A stretch of 64,000 nucleotides of DNA, taken from contig DATBFG010000086.1 of assembly GCA_036558645.1 (NCBI GenBank), positions 131,434 through 195,433 on the forward strand. The letters are read 5' to 3'. The notes beneath the pieces are model-generated. The model was not told where the DNA came from. It saw nothing but the letters and a program-made list of their open reading frames with translations, and did not search any database. The position numbers and the translations under genes were made by a program. This DNA is from DATBFG01 sp036558645 (lineage in GTDB: Bacteria; Acidobacteriota; Terriglobia; Terriglobales; Acidobacteriaceae). The stretch's first letter is position 1. Every line of letters begins with the position of its first letter. This document shows, in pieces, positions 34,479 to 42,593 of the stretch.

Positions 34479-36032
34479 GTGGCACAACGAAGTAGAACCT
34501 GGAACCTGACGGGAGATGCCGGGCCGGTATGGCAACTGGCGCTATTCGGGCTGATCGGGATGGCAGCATGCGTCACGCTCCTGTTCATCATGAATCATGG
34601 TGGTAGCAGTGCCGGCACGGTGGCAATTCTCGCCATTGTCGCGGGCCCCCCTTTGGCGGTTTGGGGCTACTTCGTCACAAAGCAAGTTTGGGTGGCAGAG
34701 TGGGCGTTAGTCACCAATCTGAAGTGGTGGCACTGGTTGTGGTTCGTGCTATTCGCAAGCGGCCTGGTGTTGCGCGTCCGCGCCGCCACGACGGTTTACA
34801 ACAACCCGGTGGATAGTGCTGCGGTGTATCGCATCGTGTTGGTTTTCTTTGCCGCAGGGTGGCTTTTGATCTTGCTTTTTACTCGTGCGGTGGACTGGGC
34901 GGAGTCGCTGTTCACGGGGCTTGTGGGCTGCCTAACGATCTTCTCTCTCTATGCCGCCGTTACCACAGTCTGGTCGGTATACCCGGCCTGGACTTTGTAC
35001 AAGGCGTGTGAATACTCAGTCGATATCGCAGCGCTCGCTGCCATTCTGCTGGTGGCGCGCGGAATTGAGGATTTTAGGAGCCTGTTTAATTGGACATGGA
35101 CGTTTTTCGGTCTTTGCCTGATTTCTGCTTATGTTGGAATTGTGGTCGATCCAAAAGACGCGTTAGAGCACGGCTATTCCTTGGGCGCCCTGGGCGTGCG
35201 GCTGAAAGGTGTTTACCCGGCGCAAGGCGCGAATCGTATTGGAGATCTAGCAGCGATTATGTGCGTAATCGCGCTGGTGCGCTGGCTTCCGATGGAAGGA
35301 AAGTGTCGAAAGAATAGCTTCTATATCTTCCTCGGATTGTTTGGTGGTTTGTCGCTAATCCTTTCTCAGACGCGGACGGCCATGCTGGGATGTGCGGTCG
35401 GGGCGTTCCTGGTCCTGTGGCTCTCGGGAAAGATTGGTCTGCGCAGCATGCTTACGGTGGGCGCAGCAGGAGCATTATTGCTGACATTTATCATGGCGGC
35501 GACACCGATTGGTGACATCGTTCTCAACTTCCTTCGCCGCGGCCAGACAGATGCGCAGATCAGCTCGCTGAGCGGACGTTTGTTGTGGTGGGAGACAGCG
35601 TACGACCTGTATTCAAGAACTCCGCTGGGTATAGGGATGGGTGCGTTCGCTGCAGAAAAAGTGCCGGTGCTAAACGCGATCGGTCTTGCCGGTGAAACTC
35701 TGCATAGCGATTATATGGAGACCATCCTCGGAACCGGCTACTGGGGAATGACACCTCTTCTCGCTTCGTTATTCGGAACCTGGTGGTACCTGCTTAAGAA
35801 TGTGCATCACCCAGGGAGAAGCCCGGCGGAGCGACAGCTCTGTCTAGAGGCCATAGCAGTACTGGGTGTGATCACGGTGCGAACTGTGTTCATGGTGATG
35901 ATGACGTTGCATCCAGCACAGCACTATTTCATTATCTTGGGATTGGCGGAGTGGTTCCGGCGTAACCGGCTGCCGGATATCAACGTCAAGACTGGAAACT
36001 TATTCCTCGGGTATTCGAAGTCAGGAGTGTAG
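34479..36032 (+). CDS. O-antigen ligase/polymerase family protein (Wzy-like)
   Basis: The 517-residue membrane protein has about 12 TMs and the large periplasmic loop of the Wzy_C/O-antigen ligase family. Diagnostic segments are LILSQTRTAMLGCAVGAFLV, SGRLLWWETAYDLYSRTPLG, and HSDYMETILGTGYWGM with the conserved His. It would polymerise or ligate the lipid-linked repeat units in the periplasm. The start is GTG 34479; AAGGA lies about 11 bases upstream. It ends two bases before the GH10 gene start, whose ribosome site (AGGAGTG) lies inside this gene. Confidence 0.85.
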   Translation: MAQRSRTWNLTGDAGPVWQLALFGLIGMAACVTLLFIMNHGGSSAGTVAILAIVAGPPLAVWGYFVTKQVWVAEWALVTNLKWWHWLWFVLFASGLVLRVRAATTVYNNPVDSAAVYRIVLVFFAAGWLLILLFTRAVDWAESLFTGLVGCLTIFSLYAAVTTVWSVYPAWTLYKACEYSVDIAALAAILLVARGIEDFRSLFNWTWTFFGLCLISAYVGIVVDPKDALEHGYSLGALGVRLKGVYPAQGANRIGDLAAIMCVIALVRWLPMEGKCRKNSFYIFLGLFGGLSLILSQTRTAMLGCAVGAFLVLWLSGKIGLRSMLTVGAAGALLLTFIMAATPIGDIVLNFLRRGQTDAQISSLSGRLLWWETAYDLYSRTPLGIGMGAFAAEKVPVLNAIGLAGETLHSDYMETILGTGYWGMTPLLASLFGTWWYLLKNVHHPGRSPAERQLCLEAIAVLGVITVRTVFMVMMTLHPAQHYFIILGLAEWFRRNRLPDINVKTGNLFLGYSKSGV

Positions 36033-36034
36033 TA

Positions 36035-37108
36035 ATGCGTGGTGTGGTTATCCCCCTTAGTATTTGCTGCTTGTTGTTCGCGGCAGTAATGGCTGTGGCC
36101 GGTGGGAACGCAGTGGATGATCGGTCGACGCTGCGGCAGTACGCCGACAAGATCAACTTTCGTATCGGCACGCTGTATGAGCGGAAGGGCGCGGCAACGG
36201 AACCGGGGTACAACCAGACGGTGTCGCGAGAGTATAACTCGCTGATTTCCACGACATTCTGGAAGGCCATGCAGCCAGAGCAGGGGCGATTCGATTTTCA
36301 GGCCTTAGATAAGGATATGGAGTTTGCCCGCCAGCACGATATGAAGCTGCTGGGAGCTACGCTGATCTATCGGCCGAGAACAGACCCCGATTGGCTCATG
36401 AAGTACAAGGACAGCGCGAAGGATCTGGACCGTCTGATGAAGGAGCACATTCAGACAGTCGTGAAGCATGGTGGGGATACGTTCTATGCGTGGGAACCAG
36501 TCGATGAGCCGCTAACTACGTTGAATCCTCCGTTCGGGAAGACGATGGGACGTGAACAATACATCGACAAGGCCTACCGTTACGCAAAAGAGGCAAATCC
36601 GAACGCGTTAATGGTTCTGAACCAGGCTTTCGGGCATGACGGTGTGCACCGAAACGAGGTTGACGAGTTCTTCGAATTGCTGACTAAGCTGAAATCGTCC
36701 GGTACCCCAATTGACGTCGCTGGGATCGAGATGCACCTGCAGGCGCAGGAACTGGACCCGAAGTATCTCGACGATTTCCGCTATTTCCTGCAACGCTCTG
36801 CGAAGGCCGGCGTGAAGGCGATGGTGACCGAGATGGATGTATACCAGGGTCCGGCGGGTAGTTCACCAGATCCGATGAAACGGCAACAGGACATCTATCG
36901 CGACACGGTGGCGGCGTGCCTGGCTGACTCGAATTGCATTGCCTTTTACACATGGGGTGTGACGGACGGGCACAGCTGGTTGAAAAACCGTCCCAACAAC
37001 GCGCTGCCCGACGCCAAGCCGCTGCTGTTTGATGAGAACTATAAGAAAAAGGGCGCGTATTACAGCGTGCTCGACGCGCTGAAGAACGCGCCGTCGCGAA
37101 ACAACTAA
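36035..37108 (+). CDS. GH10-type glycanase within the EPS operon
   Basis: The 357-residue exported enzyme has a signal peptide (IPLSICCLLFAAVMAVAGG). The GH10 barrel shows ISTTFWKAMQPEQGRFDF early, the acid/base Glu in YAWEPVDEPL, and the nucleophile Glu in KAMVTEMDVY. In classical xylanases the acid/base motif is WDVVNEA, so Asp replaces the Asn next to the catalytic Glu. YTWGVTDGHSWL near the end is typical of the family. Position inside an EPS operon suggests it cuts or trims the cell's own polymer rather than plant xylan. It begins two bases after the polymerase and is followed three bases later by the deacetylase. Confidence 0.88.
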   Translation: MRGVVIPLSICCLLFAAVMAVAGGNAVDDRSTLRQYADKINFRIGTLYERKGAATEPGYNQTVSREYNSLISTTFWKAMQPEQGRFDFQALDKDMEFARQHDMKLLGATLIYRPRTDPDWLMKYKDSAKDLDRLMKEHIQTVVKHGGDTFYAWEPVDEPLTTLNPPFGKTMGREQYIDKAYRYAKEANPNALMVLNQAFGHDGVHRNEVDEFFELLTKLKSSGTPIDVAGIEMHLQAQELDPKYLDDFRYFLQRSAKAGVKAMVTEMDVYQGPAGSSPDPMKRQQDIYRDTVAACLADSNCIAFYTWGVTDGHSWLKNRPNNALPDAKPLLFDENYKKKGAYYSVLDALKNAPSRNN

Positions 37109-37111
37109 TCC

Positions 37112-37852
37112 ATGAAGATTGTCACGACCAGCTGGGATGACGGCGACATCCGCGACCTGCGAATTGCGGATCTCCTCTTGAAGCACAGGATGCGGGGCAG
37201 CTTTTATGTGCCGTTAAAGGCCTTCCGCGGGCAGCCGTCGCTGAGTCACGATCACATGCGGCAGATGACGTCCTGCGGGCTTGAGATCGGCGCGCACGGC
37301 GTGGACCACGAGATCATGTCGGAAATCCCGGAAGACGTAACCATGCGGGTGGTGACGACGAGTAAGCAGGTGCTGGAGCAGACGCTGGGAGCCGAGGTTC
37401 CGATGTTCTGCTATCCGCGTGGACGGTTTGCTTCCTATACGATTCCGTGCTTGCAGAAGGCGGGATACCGCGGGGCACGAACAACTCGCATGCTTTCGAC
37501 ATCGACCCAGTTCGACAAGTTCATGATGCCGACGAGTTCGCAAGTGTATCCTCACCCGCCGGTCCGATACATGCGCAATTTGGCGCGTGCGAAAAACGTC
37601 TCAGGGATGTTCGACTACGTTTTCCGGTTGCGCGGAGAAAACGATTGGGTAAAGATCGGAAAGACACTTTTTGATCGAGTGGATGCGGATGGTGGAATCT
37701 GGCATCTGTACGGTCATTCGTGGGAGATCGACGAGTTGGGCTTGTGGGATGGATTTGAAGAACTGCTGAAGTACGTCAGCGGCAGGAAAGATGTGCTATA
37801 CATCACAAACGGCGAGGCGCTGCAGTATTCGGCAGCCTCTCACTGGAACTGA
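37112..37852 (+). CDS. Polysaccharide deacetylase family protein (NodB-like)
   Basis: The 246-residue protein has the NodB fold motifs: TTSWDDGDIRD (metal-binding Asp pair), EIGAHGVDHEIMSE (His-x3-His), MFCYPRGRFA, and HLYGHSWEI near the end. It is a metal-dependent de-N- or O-acetylase, probably acting on the repeat unit. No signal peptide or TM is evident, so it may act in the cytoplasm on the lipid-linked precursor or nucleotide sugar. Three bases separate it from the GH10 gene, so translational coupling is likely. Confidence 0.87.
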   Translation: MKIVTTSWDDGDIRDLRIADLLLKHRMRGSFYVPLKAFRGQPSLSHDHMRQMTSCGLEIGAHGVDHEIMSEIPEDVTMRVVTTSKQVLEQTLGAEVPMFCYPRGRFASYTIPCLQKAGYRGARTTRMLSTSTQFDKFMMPTSSQVYPHPPVRYMRNLARAKNVSGMFDYVFRLRGENDWVKIGKTLFDRVDADGGIWHLYGHSWEIDELGLWDGFEELLKYVSGRKDVLYITNGEALQYSAASHWN

Positions 37853-37922
37853 GCCTCCAGTTCCATAGCTCGACAATATCCAACAAAACTACGCAGATAC
37901 ACATTTCAGGCCGAACTCTCGC

Positions 37923-39131
37923 ATGAAGATCCTGATCGTGCACAACTCTTATCAGCAGCCCGGCGGCGAAGACACAGTCTTCCGGCAGGAACAGGATCTG
38001 TTGAGGCGTCACGGCCACGAAGTTGTTACGTACGAGAAGAGCAATTTTGAAGTAGATGCCTTCGCTGGACTGAAGAAGATCGCGTTGATTAAAGACGTGA
38101 TGTGGAACAGCGCTACGCGACAGGAATTGAGCGTCATTCTTAAACGGGAACAGCCGGATGTAGTGCACGTACACAACACGTTCATGCGGATATCACCGTC
38201 GATTTATAGTGCCTGTTCGGAAGGCAGTATTCCAGTGGTGCAGAGCTTACACAACTACCGGTTGCTCTGTCCGGCAGCGAATTTCTTTCGCGAAGGCCAC
38301 GCATGCGAGGAGTGCCTGGAACACAGCACCTGGCGAGGAATCGTACATGCCTGCTATCACGAGTCCTCAGCAGCTACAGCGACAGTGGCAGCAATGCAAG
38401 CGCTGCACCGGACGTTAGGAACGTGGGAGAAGCACGTGCACACATTTGTCGCCTTGAGTGAATTCTCGCGACAGAAGTTCATTGAAGGCGGATTGCCAGC
38501 AGATAAGATCACGGTGAAGCCGAACTTCGTGGATCCCGATCCCGGAGCTCGAAGCGCCGACGGCGATTACGGAGTATTCGTCGGACGCATGTCGGAAGAA
38601 AAAGGACTTGAAACTCTGCTGGCTGGATTCGCGTTGACCCCAAAGGTGCGACTGATCATTGTGGGCGACGGTCCTCCGATGGAAGCATTGAAGCAATTCG
38701 TGTCGAGCCGGTCGATGACCAATGTCGAGTTTCGTGGACGGCTGCCACGCCAGGACACGTGGTCTCTGGTGAAGGGCGCGCGGTTTCTGATTCAGCCCAG
38801 CGAGTGCTATGAAAATTTTCCGATGGCGGTGGCGGAAGCATTTGCGTGTGGGACGCCAGTGTTGTGTTCGCAGATTGGAGCGTTACAGGAGATTGTCCGC
38901 GAGAACGTCACAGGCCTGCAGTTTACCGCAGGAGATCCGCAGGATCTCGCGGCCAAGGTGCTATGGGCTTGGGAAAATCGCGCTGCCATGGCCCGCATGG
39001 GTAGGCAGGCGCGTGCTGAGTTTGAGTCGAAGTACACGGCTGAGAAGAATTACCTGATGTTGATGGAGCTTTACCAACGCGCCACCGGATCGTCCGTTGT
39101 AGAGGCTGATCTGGTAGCGGTTGGAAATTGA
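37923..39131 (+). CDS. Glycosyltransferase family 4 protein
   Basis: The 402-residue GT-B enzyme begins MKILIVHNSYQQPGGEDTVF, with the Gly-rich acceptor loop. The middle contains VVQSLHNYRLLCPAANFFRE, and YGVFVGRMSEEKGLETLL starts the C-terminal Rossmann half. The E-x7-E-type nucleotide-sugar motif is in PSECYENFPMAVAEAFACG. It would add a sugar to the lipid-linked EPS unit on the cytoplasmic side; donor and linkage cannot be predicted. The pattern GGEDTVF is common in EPS-cluster GT4 enzymes of soil bacteria. Ribosome site is weak. Confidence 0.9.
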   Translation: MKILIVHNSYQQPGGEDTVFRQEQDLLRRHGHEVVTYEKSNFEVDAFAGLKKIALIKDVMWNSATRQELSVILKREQPDVVHVHNTFMRISPSIYSACSEGSIPVVQSLHNYRLLCPAANFFREGHACEECLEHSTWRGIVHACYHESSAATATVAAMQALHRTLGTWEKHVHTFVALSEFSRQKFIEGGLPADKITVKPNFVDPDPGARSADGDYGVFVGRMSEEKGLETLLAGFALTPKVRLIIVGDGPPMEALKQFVSSRSMTNVEFRGRLPRQDTWSLVKGARFLIQPSECYENFPMAVAEAFACGTPVLCSQIGALQEIVRENVTGLQFTAGDPQDLAAKVLWAWENRAAMARMGRQARAEFESKYTAEKNYLMLMELYQRATGSSVVEADLVAVGN

Positions 39132-39161
39132 AAGTTCAATAGGGGCAAGGTAAACCGCACA

Positions 39162-40232
39162 ATGAGTGTTGCCATCATCACTGGATCCGCAGGCCTGGTT
39201 GGTTCGGAGGCGACTGCCTATTTCTCGTCCCTCGGCATGGACGTCGTGGGCATCGACAATGACATGCGCGCCAAGTTTTTTGGTGCAGAAGCCTCCACGC
39301 GCTGGCAGCGGGAGCAGTTGCAAAAGGATATTCCGGGCTACATCCACCACGACGTGGACATCCGGGATCAGAATGAGATCGCGAGAATTTTCAAGCGATA
39401 CGGGCGCGACATCTCGCTGATCATTCATACGGCAGCACAGCCTTCTCATGATTGGGCAGCGTCAGATCCCTATGCTGATTTCACAGTAAACGCCAATGGG
39501 ACGTCGGTGATGCTCGAATCCACGCGGCTCCATTGCCCCGAAGCTGTTTTCATTTTCCTGTCCACGAACAAGGTGTATGGCGATACGCCGAACCGCTTGC
39601 CGCTGGTGGAAAAGGAAACACGGTGGGAGATTTCCGATGATCATCCGTATAAGCCGGGAATTCCGGAGACGATGAGCATCGACCACACGATGCATAGCCT
39701 GTTCGGGGCCTCGAAGGTCGCGGCGGATGTGCTGGTCCAGGAATACGGACGCTACTTTGGGATGAAAACGGCATGCTTCCGCGGTGGCTGCTTGACAGGG
39801 CCTAATCACTCGGGCACACAACTACATGGATTTCTCGCGTACCTGATGAAGTGCACGGTAACCGGATCGCCGTACACAATTTTCGGATACAAGCGCAAGC
39901 AGGTACGCGACAACATCCACAGCAATGATCTGATTCGAGCCTTTCACGCCTTCTATGAAAAGCCACGCTCTGGGGAGGTCTACAACATGGGCGGCGGGCG
40001 TTTCAGCAATTGCTCAATGATCGAAGCGATCGACTACTGCGAGCAGATTGCGGGCACACGGCTGAACTGGAGTTACAAGGAAAATAACCGACAGGGCGAT
40101 CACATCTGGTGGATCAGCGATCTGGCGCGCTTTCAGAGCCACTATCCGGAGTGGAAGCAGCAATACGATGTGCCCGGAATTCTGACGGAAATCTACGACA
40201 AGAACGTCGAGCGCTGGAGGCAGCCCGCGTGA
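39162..40232 (+). CDS. SDR-type nucleotide-sugar epimerase, CDP-tyvelose/paratose 2-epimerase-like
   Basis: The 356-residue extended SDR has the NAD motif IITGSAGLVGSEATAYFSS and the segments GIDNDMRAKFFG and STRWQ that are characteristic of the CDP-tyvelose-epimerase-like subgroup. FLSTNKVYGDTPN supplies the conserved Thr/Ser-x-K-V-Y strand. The catalytic YxxxK site reads SLFGASKVAADVLVQEYG, so the Tyr is Phe here; I believe this occurs in parts of the subgroup, but it should be checked. It probably remodels a deoxy- or branched nucleotide sugar for the EPS. Its stop overlaps the GTG start of the next gene (40229). Confidence 0.82.
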   Translation: MSVAIITGSAGLVGSEATAYFSSLGMDVVGIDNDMRAKFFGAEASTRWQREQLQKDIPGYIHHDVDIRDQNEIARIFKRYGRDISLIIHTAAQPSHDWAASDPYADFTVNANGTSVMLESTRLHCPEAVFIFLSTNKVYGDTPNRLPLVEKETRWEISDDHPYKPGIPETMSIDHTMHSLFGASKVAADVLVQEYGRYFGMKTACFRGGCLTGPNHSGTQLHGFLAYLMKCTVTGSPYTIFGYKRKQVRDNIHSNDLIRAFHAFYEKPRSGEVYNMGGGRFSNCSMIEAIDYCEQIAGTRLNWSYKENNRQGDHIWWISDLARFQSHYPEWKQQYDVPGILTEIYDKNVERWRQPA

Positions 40233-41032
40233 TCCATGCCGGAAAAGTGAATGTGCTGGGTGTGCTGATGGACGTTGCCGATTACGAGGGCGCAGTCGAG
40301 CACATTATTAATGCAGCCAAGGAAGGCCGTGGAGCGTCGGTATCAGCGCTAGCAGTGCATGGATTGATGACCGGTGTGCTCGATCGGGAGCAGAAGTACC
40401 GACTGAATCATTTGAGCCTGGTGGTTCCGGATGGCCAACCTGTGCGATGGGCCATGAACCTGTTACATGGAACGGGGCTCAAGGATCGAGTGTACGGTCC
40501 GAATCTGACGAATTACGTTTGTGCGCGGGCCGAAAAAGAAGGGCTGCCGGTTTATTTCTATGGCAGCACTGCCGCGGTGTTGCAAGGCATGCGGAACAAA
40601 GTTCGCGAGCTGTGGCCGAACCTGATCATCGCTGGAGCCGAGCCTTCGAAGTTTCGGCAGTTAACACCACAGGAAAAGGTCGAACTGGCCGAACGCATCA
40701 AGGCATCAGGCGCGCGAATCGCATTCATCGGCCTGGGATGTCCTCGCCAGGAAGTATTCGGTTACGAGTTTCAGGATGTTCTCAACATCCCGATACTGGC
40801 GGTGGGCGCAGCGTTTCCGTTCCTAGCAGGCGAACTGCCGCAAGCGCCACCTTGGATGCAGCGACTGGGACTTGAGTGGTTCTTTCGTTTGAGCACGGAG
40901 CCGCGGCGGCTATTTCGGCGTTATGTATTTCTTAATCCGGCTTACTTGATGTTGCTGGCGTTGCAGGCTACCGGGTTGCGGTCATTCGACACCATGGGGC
41001 ATGCACCGTCTTCTGAATTGTTATACGGCTAA
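40229..41032 (+). CDS. WecG/TagA/CpsF family glycosyltransferase
   Basis: The 267-residue GT26 enzyme contains VNVLGVLMDVADYEGAVEHI, VVPDGQPVRWAMNL, VYGPNLTNYVCARAEKEG, then VYFYGSTAAVLQGM and IAFIGLGCPRQEVFGYE. The AFPFLAGELPQAPPWMQRLG segment is typical of the family, whose members add ManNAc(A)- or other sugars to lipid-linked intermediates. I set the start at GTG 40229, eight bases after GGAGG and overlapping the epimerase stop; a frame from 40109 would overlap by 120 bp. It is the last conventional EPS enzyme before the carbamoyl/NRPS part. Confidence 0.9.
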   Translation: MIHAGKVNVLGVLMDVADYEGAVEHIINAAKEGRGASVSALAVHGLMTGVLDREQKYRLNHLSLVVPDGQPVRWAMNLLHGTGLKDRVYGPNLTNYVCARAEKEGLPVYFYGSTAAVLQGMRNKVRELWPNLIIAGAEPSKFRQLTPQEKVELAERIKASGARIAFIGLGCPRQEVFGYEFQDVLNIPILAVGAAFPFLAGELPQAPPWMQRLGLEWFFRLSTEPRRLFRRYVFLNPAYLMLLALQATGLRSFDTMGHAPSSELLYG

Positions 41033-41069
41033 GCAATATAAAACTTTCTGATTATCTATGGAGGAAGCA

Positions 41070-41249
41070 ATGGGATTCGTTTCAGGAACAGTCCGGCGTT
41101 TCGGCATCGCGGGTGAGTTGCTGGGCTTCTTCGGCCGCGGCAAGCGCTGGTGGCTGGTGCCGATGATCGTGGTGATCTTGTTGATGGGCGTGGTAATGAT
41201 TCTGGCCCAAAGCTCCGCCATCGCACCGTTTATCTACACGTTGTTCTAG
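41070..41249 (+). CDS. Small membrane protein, DUF5989 (SxtK-like)
   Basis: The 59-residue protein has one TM (WWLVPMIVVILLMGVVMILAQ) and the conserved end SAIAPFIYTLF. This is the DUF5989 type, found beside NodU-family carbamoyltransferases; the saxitoxin cluster has comparable small partners, SxtJ and SxtK, next to the carbamoyltransferase SxtI. Function is unknown; membrane anchoring of the carbamoyltransferase is a plausible guess. I start at ATG 41070 because GGAGG lies just upstream; ATG 41058 lies inside that ribosome site. Confidence 0.8.
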   Translation: MGFVSGTVRRFGIAGELLGFFGRGKRWWLVPMIVVILLMGVVMILAQSSAIAPFIYTLF

Positions 41250-41258
41250 GGGATCTGA

Positions 41259-41498
41259 ATGTTCAACTCTATGTGGGCATCAATCAAGCGCGGATGGGCG
41301 GCCTGGACAAAGATCGCGCACAAGATCGGCAACTTTCAGGCTCGCGTATTGCTGACCATCCTCTACGCCATCCTGGTGCTTCCGTTCGGGATCATGGCAC
41401 GGCTTTTCAGCGACCCACTTCGCATCAAGAAGCGGCCTGAAACCTGGCTCGATCATCCGACGGAAGCCTATGACATGGAGTGGGCGCACCGACAATGA
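41259..41498 (+). CDS. Small membrane protein of carbamoyltransferase locus (SxtJ-like)
   Basis: The 79-residue protein has one hydrophobic segment (VLLTILYAILVLPFGIMARL) flanked by a basic N-terminus and SDPLRIKKRPETWLDHP. Similar short proteins accompany DUF5989 and NodU-type carbamoyltransferase genes. It starts nine bases after the preceding stop, with AGGGGA upstream, and its TGA stop overlaps the ATG of the next sulfotransferase (ATGA). The pair therefore looks translationally coupled to the downstream decoration genes. Family naming is from memory of neighbourhood patterns. Confidence 0.68.
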   Translation: MFNSMWASIKRGWAAWTKIAHKIGNFQARVLLTILYAILVLPFGIMARLFSDPLRIKKRPETWLDHPTEAYDMEWAHRQ

Positions 41499-42565
41499 GT
41501 GCACACCAGAGCGTACTAGAGAGGCCTTCGGTTGCGGCAGGATCGTCTGCTGCATCGCGGGGACCTCTTTTTCTAGTGGGCATCTGGCGGTCGGGTACGT
41601 CACTTCTATACACGCTGATGAATCAGCATCCGGACATCGCCTTGCTATACGAGGCGGACCTTCCGATGCTGCGTCCATTGTTTTTCGTTCCACGGAAGAA
41701 ATCGAATTGGTTGGCCCGATGGGATTTCTGGAACGAGTCGCTCAAGCGTCATCGAATCGACACTGAGCAGATCGAACCGGAATCCAGAACGGTAGAGGCG
41801 GCTACAGCGGCGGCGTATCGCGAGTTTGCGAGATCGCGCAACGCGGAAGTTTGGGGAGAGAAGTCTCCGAACTGGTTCGATGGACTGAGCGCTGTCGCGA
41901 GAGAGTTTCCGGCCGCAAAGTTCATTGCGATATGGCGGCATCCGGCCGACATCTGCCGCAGCATCGTCCGGGCGGTCGAACAGGACGAGTGGTTTGACAA
42001 GAAGGGAATGATGCTGCGCTGCCTGCTGGGCTGCGAAGCATACAAGCAGGAATGCGACAAGCTGGTAGAGGCTGGAGTACCGCTTTACCAGATCCGGTAT
42101 CGCGACCTGGTGAGCGATCCAGAAAGCACCATGAAGGGAATCTGCGCGTTTCTTGAAATACCGTTTGATGCGCGCATGACCACGCTGGAAGGAGCCGACC
42201 GATCGACAATAGACCAGGCTCCCCAGCACGAACTGGTGAGAAGCAATCGCATCGCCCGGGCAGAAAGAAAAGAAGTACTGAGCCCGGAGACGAAGGCGAA
42301 GATCGAGCGCTACATGCGCTTGTGGCAGAAGAAATACGGAGATAGCTGGCTGCTATTGCAGGGCCGCACGATTGAACCGGGCGACATGCCGGGATCCTGG
42401 GAACAATTCACGGACCGCGTGTGGTACCGGATATTCAGAAGATTCGATTCCATGGTTGTCATGATTTACTCCTTCGCTCCGTTGTGGTTGTTGCGGGCGT
42501 ACCGGGCGTCAAAACCCAGTGCAAACGTGGCAGCAGCAAAGGCTGAAGGCGGCTCGAACGCCTGA
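41495..42565 (+). CDS. Sulfotransferase family protein (second in locus)
   Basis: The 356-residue protein has the PAPS 5' loop GPLFLVGIWRSGTSLLYTLM and the 3'-phosphate motif KFIAIWRHPADICRSIVRA. RYRDLVSDPESTMKGICAFLEIP is a common family segment, and SPETKAKIERYMRLWQKKYG follows. It belongs to the broad Sulfotransfer_3-like group rather than the type of the gene at 33355. Its C-terminus has a hydrophobic stretch (MVVMIYSFAPLWLLRAYRAS) that could anchor it. The ATG at 41495 overlaps the previous stop; an ATG at 41480 is rejected as it lacks a ribosome site. It overlaps no later gene; the carbamoyltransferase begins 29 bases on. Confidence 0.85.
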   Translation: MSAHQSVLERPSVAAGSSAASRGPLFLVGIWRSGTSLLYTLMNQHPDIALLYEADLPMLRPLFFVPRKKSNWLARWDFWNESLKRHRIDTEQIEPESRTVEAATAAAYREFARSRNAEVWGEKSPNWFDGLSAVAREFPAAKFIAIWRHPADICRSIVRAVEQDEWFDKKGMMLRCLLGCEAYKQECDKLVEAGVPLYQIRYRDLVSDPESTMKGICAFLEIPFDARMTTLEGADRSTIDQAPQHELVRSNRIARAERKEVLSPETKAKIERYMRLWQKKYGDSWLLLQGRTIEPGDMPGSWEQFTDRVWYRIFRRFDSMVVMIYSFAPLWLLRAYRASKPSANVAAAKAEGGSNA

Positions 42566-42593
42566 TGACGACCGAAGATCACGGGGAGATCAC

